A stretch of 5,091 bases of DNA from positions 1-5,091 of the forward strand of contig JAEEKC010000188.1 of assembly GCA_016282215.1 (NCBI GenBank), given 5' to 3'. Under the pieces are notes generated by a model. It was given only the letters and a program-made list of their open reading frames with translations, was not told the DNA's origin and made no database searches. Every line of letters begins with the position of its first letter. The stretch's first letter is position 1. Position numbers and translations under genes: made by a program. The DNA is from Lachnospiraceae bacterium. Lineage in GTDB: Bacteria > Bacillota > Clostridia > Lachnospirales > Lachnospiraceae. Of this stretch, positions 4,691 to 5,091 are shown one piece after another.

Positions 4691-5091
4691 GTCGGTTCGT
4701 CACCTCCAAACCAGTTGTCTGCCAACTCTTGCATTTCCTGTTCGAACTCCTGCAGCTTTATCTCAGACAAGAATTTTCGGATCTTTTCTTCATCCCAGGA
4801 ATCACGATGATTTTTCCTTATAAGGTATATATCCATGATGGGTTGTATTCCAATACCAGACGGATATTGTCTGTGAAGATTGGCTATGTAGTATACGTAT
4901 GCCTCCTCTATCGGCATTTCATATACATATGGCTTTCCCGGAATCGGGGCCGCATGTGAAAAGCACTCTTCATAGGATCCGCTGATTGTTTCCGTTTTGC
5001 CTGAAAGCAAAGTACTGTATACCTCTACATCTATGATGGGCTGTTTTCTGTATACGTCATATGGCCCGGCTCCATGCTGCTCATAAATGAA
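4678..5091 (-). CDS. Nucleotidyltransferase family protein (NTP_transf_5-like), 5' end cut off by the window
   Basis: The frame is open to the right edge, giving 137 C-terminal residues; a TTG at 5010 is not the true start because coding character continues above it (YDVYRKQPIIDVEVYSTLL). The visible part resembles the C-terminal half of the uncharacterised nucleotidyltransferase family NTP_transf_5 (PF14907). There is an acidic segment IIDVEVYSTLL (19-29 of the visible part), then PIEEAYVYYIANLHRQYPSGIGIQPIMDIYLI (60-91), which matches the family's pattern of a His-containing helix followed by a glycine turn and a Leu/Met-Asp-Ile/Leu stretch, and a helical tail. The nucleotide-binding GS motif would lie in the missing N-terminus. 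Such proteins are cytoplasmic and often sit in peptide or cell-surface biosynthesis clusters, but the target is unknown. It overlaps the CorA gene by 13 nt, so the two form an operon. The family call is from memory of the pattern. Confidence 0.78.
   Translation of the reverse strand, partial: FIYEQHGAGPYDVYRKQPIIDVEVYSTLLSGKTETISGSYEECFSHAAPIPGKPYVYEMPIEEAYVYYIANLHRQYPSGIGIQPIMDIYLIRKNHRDSWDEEKIRKFLSEIKLQEFEQEMQELADNWFGGDEPTCFI
4700..4707 (-). promoter_or_regulatory. Near-consensus ribosome binding site of the CorA gene inside the upstream gene
   Basis: GGAGGTGA (4707-4700) lies 9 nt before the CorA ATG and within the last ten codons of the nucleotidyltransferase-like gene. Ribosomes finishing that gene would pass over it, consistent with coupled translation. 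Confidence 0.8.

Overview
The window looks like chromosomal DNA from a low-to-moderate GC Firmicute, probably a clostridial/Lachnospiraceae-type anaerobe. This is inferred from strong purine-rich AGGAGG-like ribosome binding sites, short intergenic gaps, hairpin-plus-U-tract terminators and protein style; no 16S or other lineage marker is present. Every supported gene lies on the minus strand, so transcription runs from high to low coordinates.

In transcription order, the right end (5091-3773) carries the 3' part of a gene resembling the uncharacterised nucleotidyltransferase family NTP_transf_5. It overlaps by 13 nt a CorA-type magnesium/divalent cation channel gene with an intact GMN motif. 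Next, 3642-3768 is almost entirely a large palindromic REP-like element: 25-bp perfect arms flanked on both sides by repeated GGGTGTCA/TGACACCC units. A three-gene cassette follows (3615-2102): a four-helix membrane protein, a RimJ/RimL-like GNAT acetyltransferase (start and stop overlap as TAATG) and a two-helix membrane protein with a bacterial PH-like domain. A second copy of the REP core (2097-2129) forms the 3' end of the last gene and supplies its final eight sense codons and its stop.

Region 2101-1785 has no gene. It holds a GGTGCC/GGCACC palindrome, an AT-rich spacer and a strong hairpin terminator (1877-1917). A short two-gene unit follows (1784-1278) encoding 87- and 75-residue proteins I cannot name, closed by a clear rho-independent terminator (1236-1261). 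The last unit (1087-1) encodes a very acidic 163-residue protein of unknown function and then a histidine phosphatase (phosphoglycerate mutase-like) that runs off the left edge.

No defence system, CRISPR array, tRNA, rRNA or transposase gene is visible. The most notable signal is the pair of REP-like elements bracketing the three-gene cassette, one of which has been absorbed into a coding sequence. The two short unnamed proteins are the best candidates for undescribed biology, but the sequence gives no functional assignment for them.
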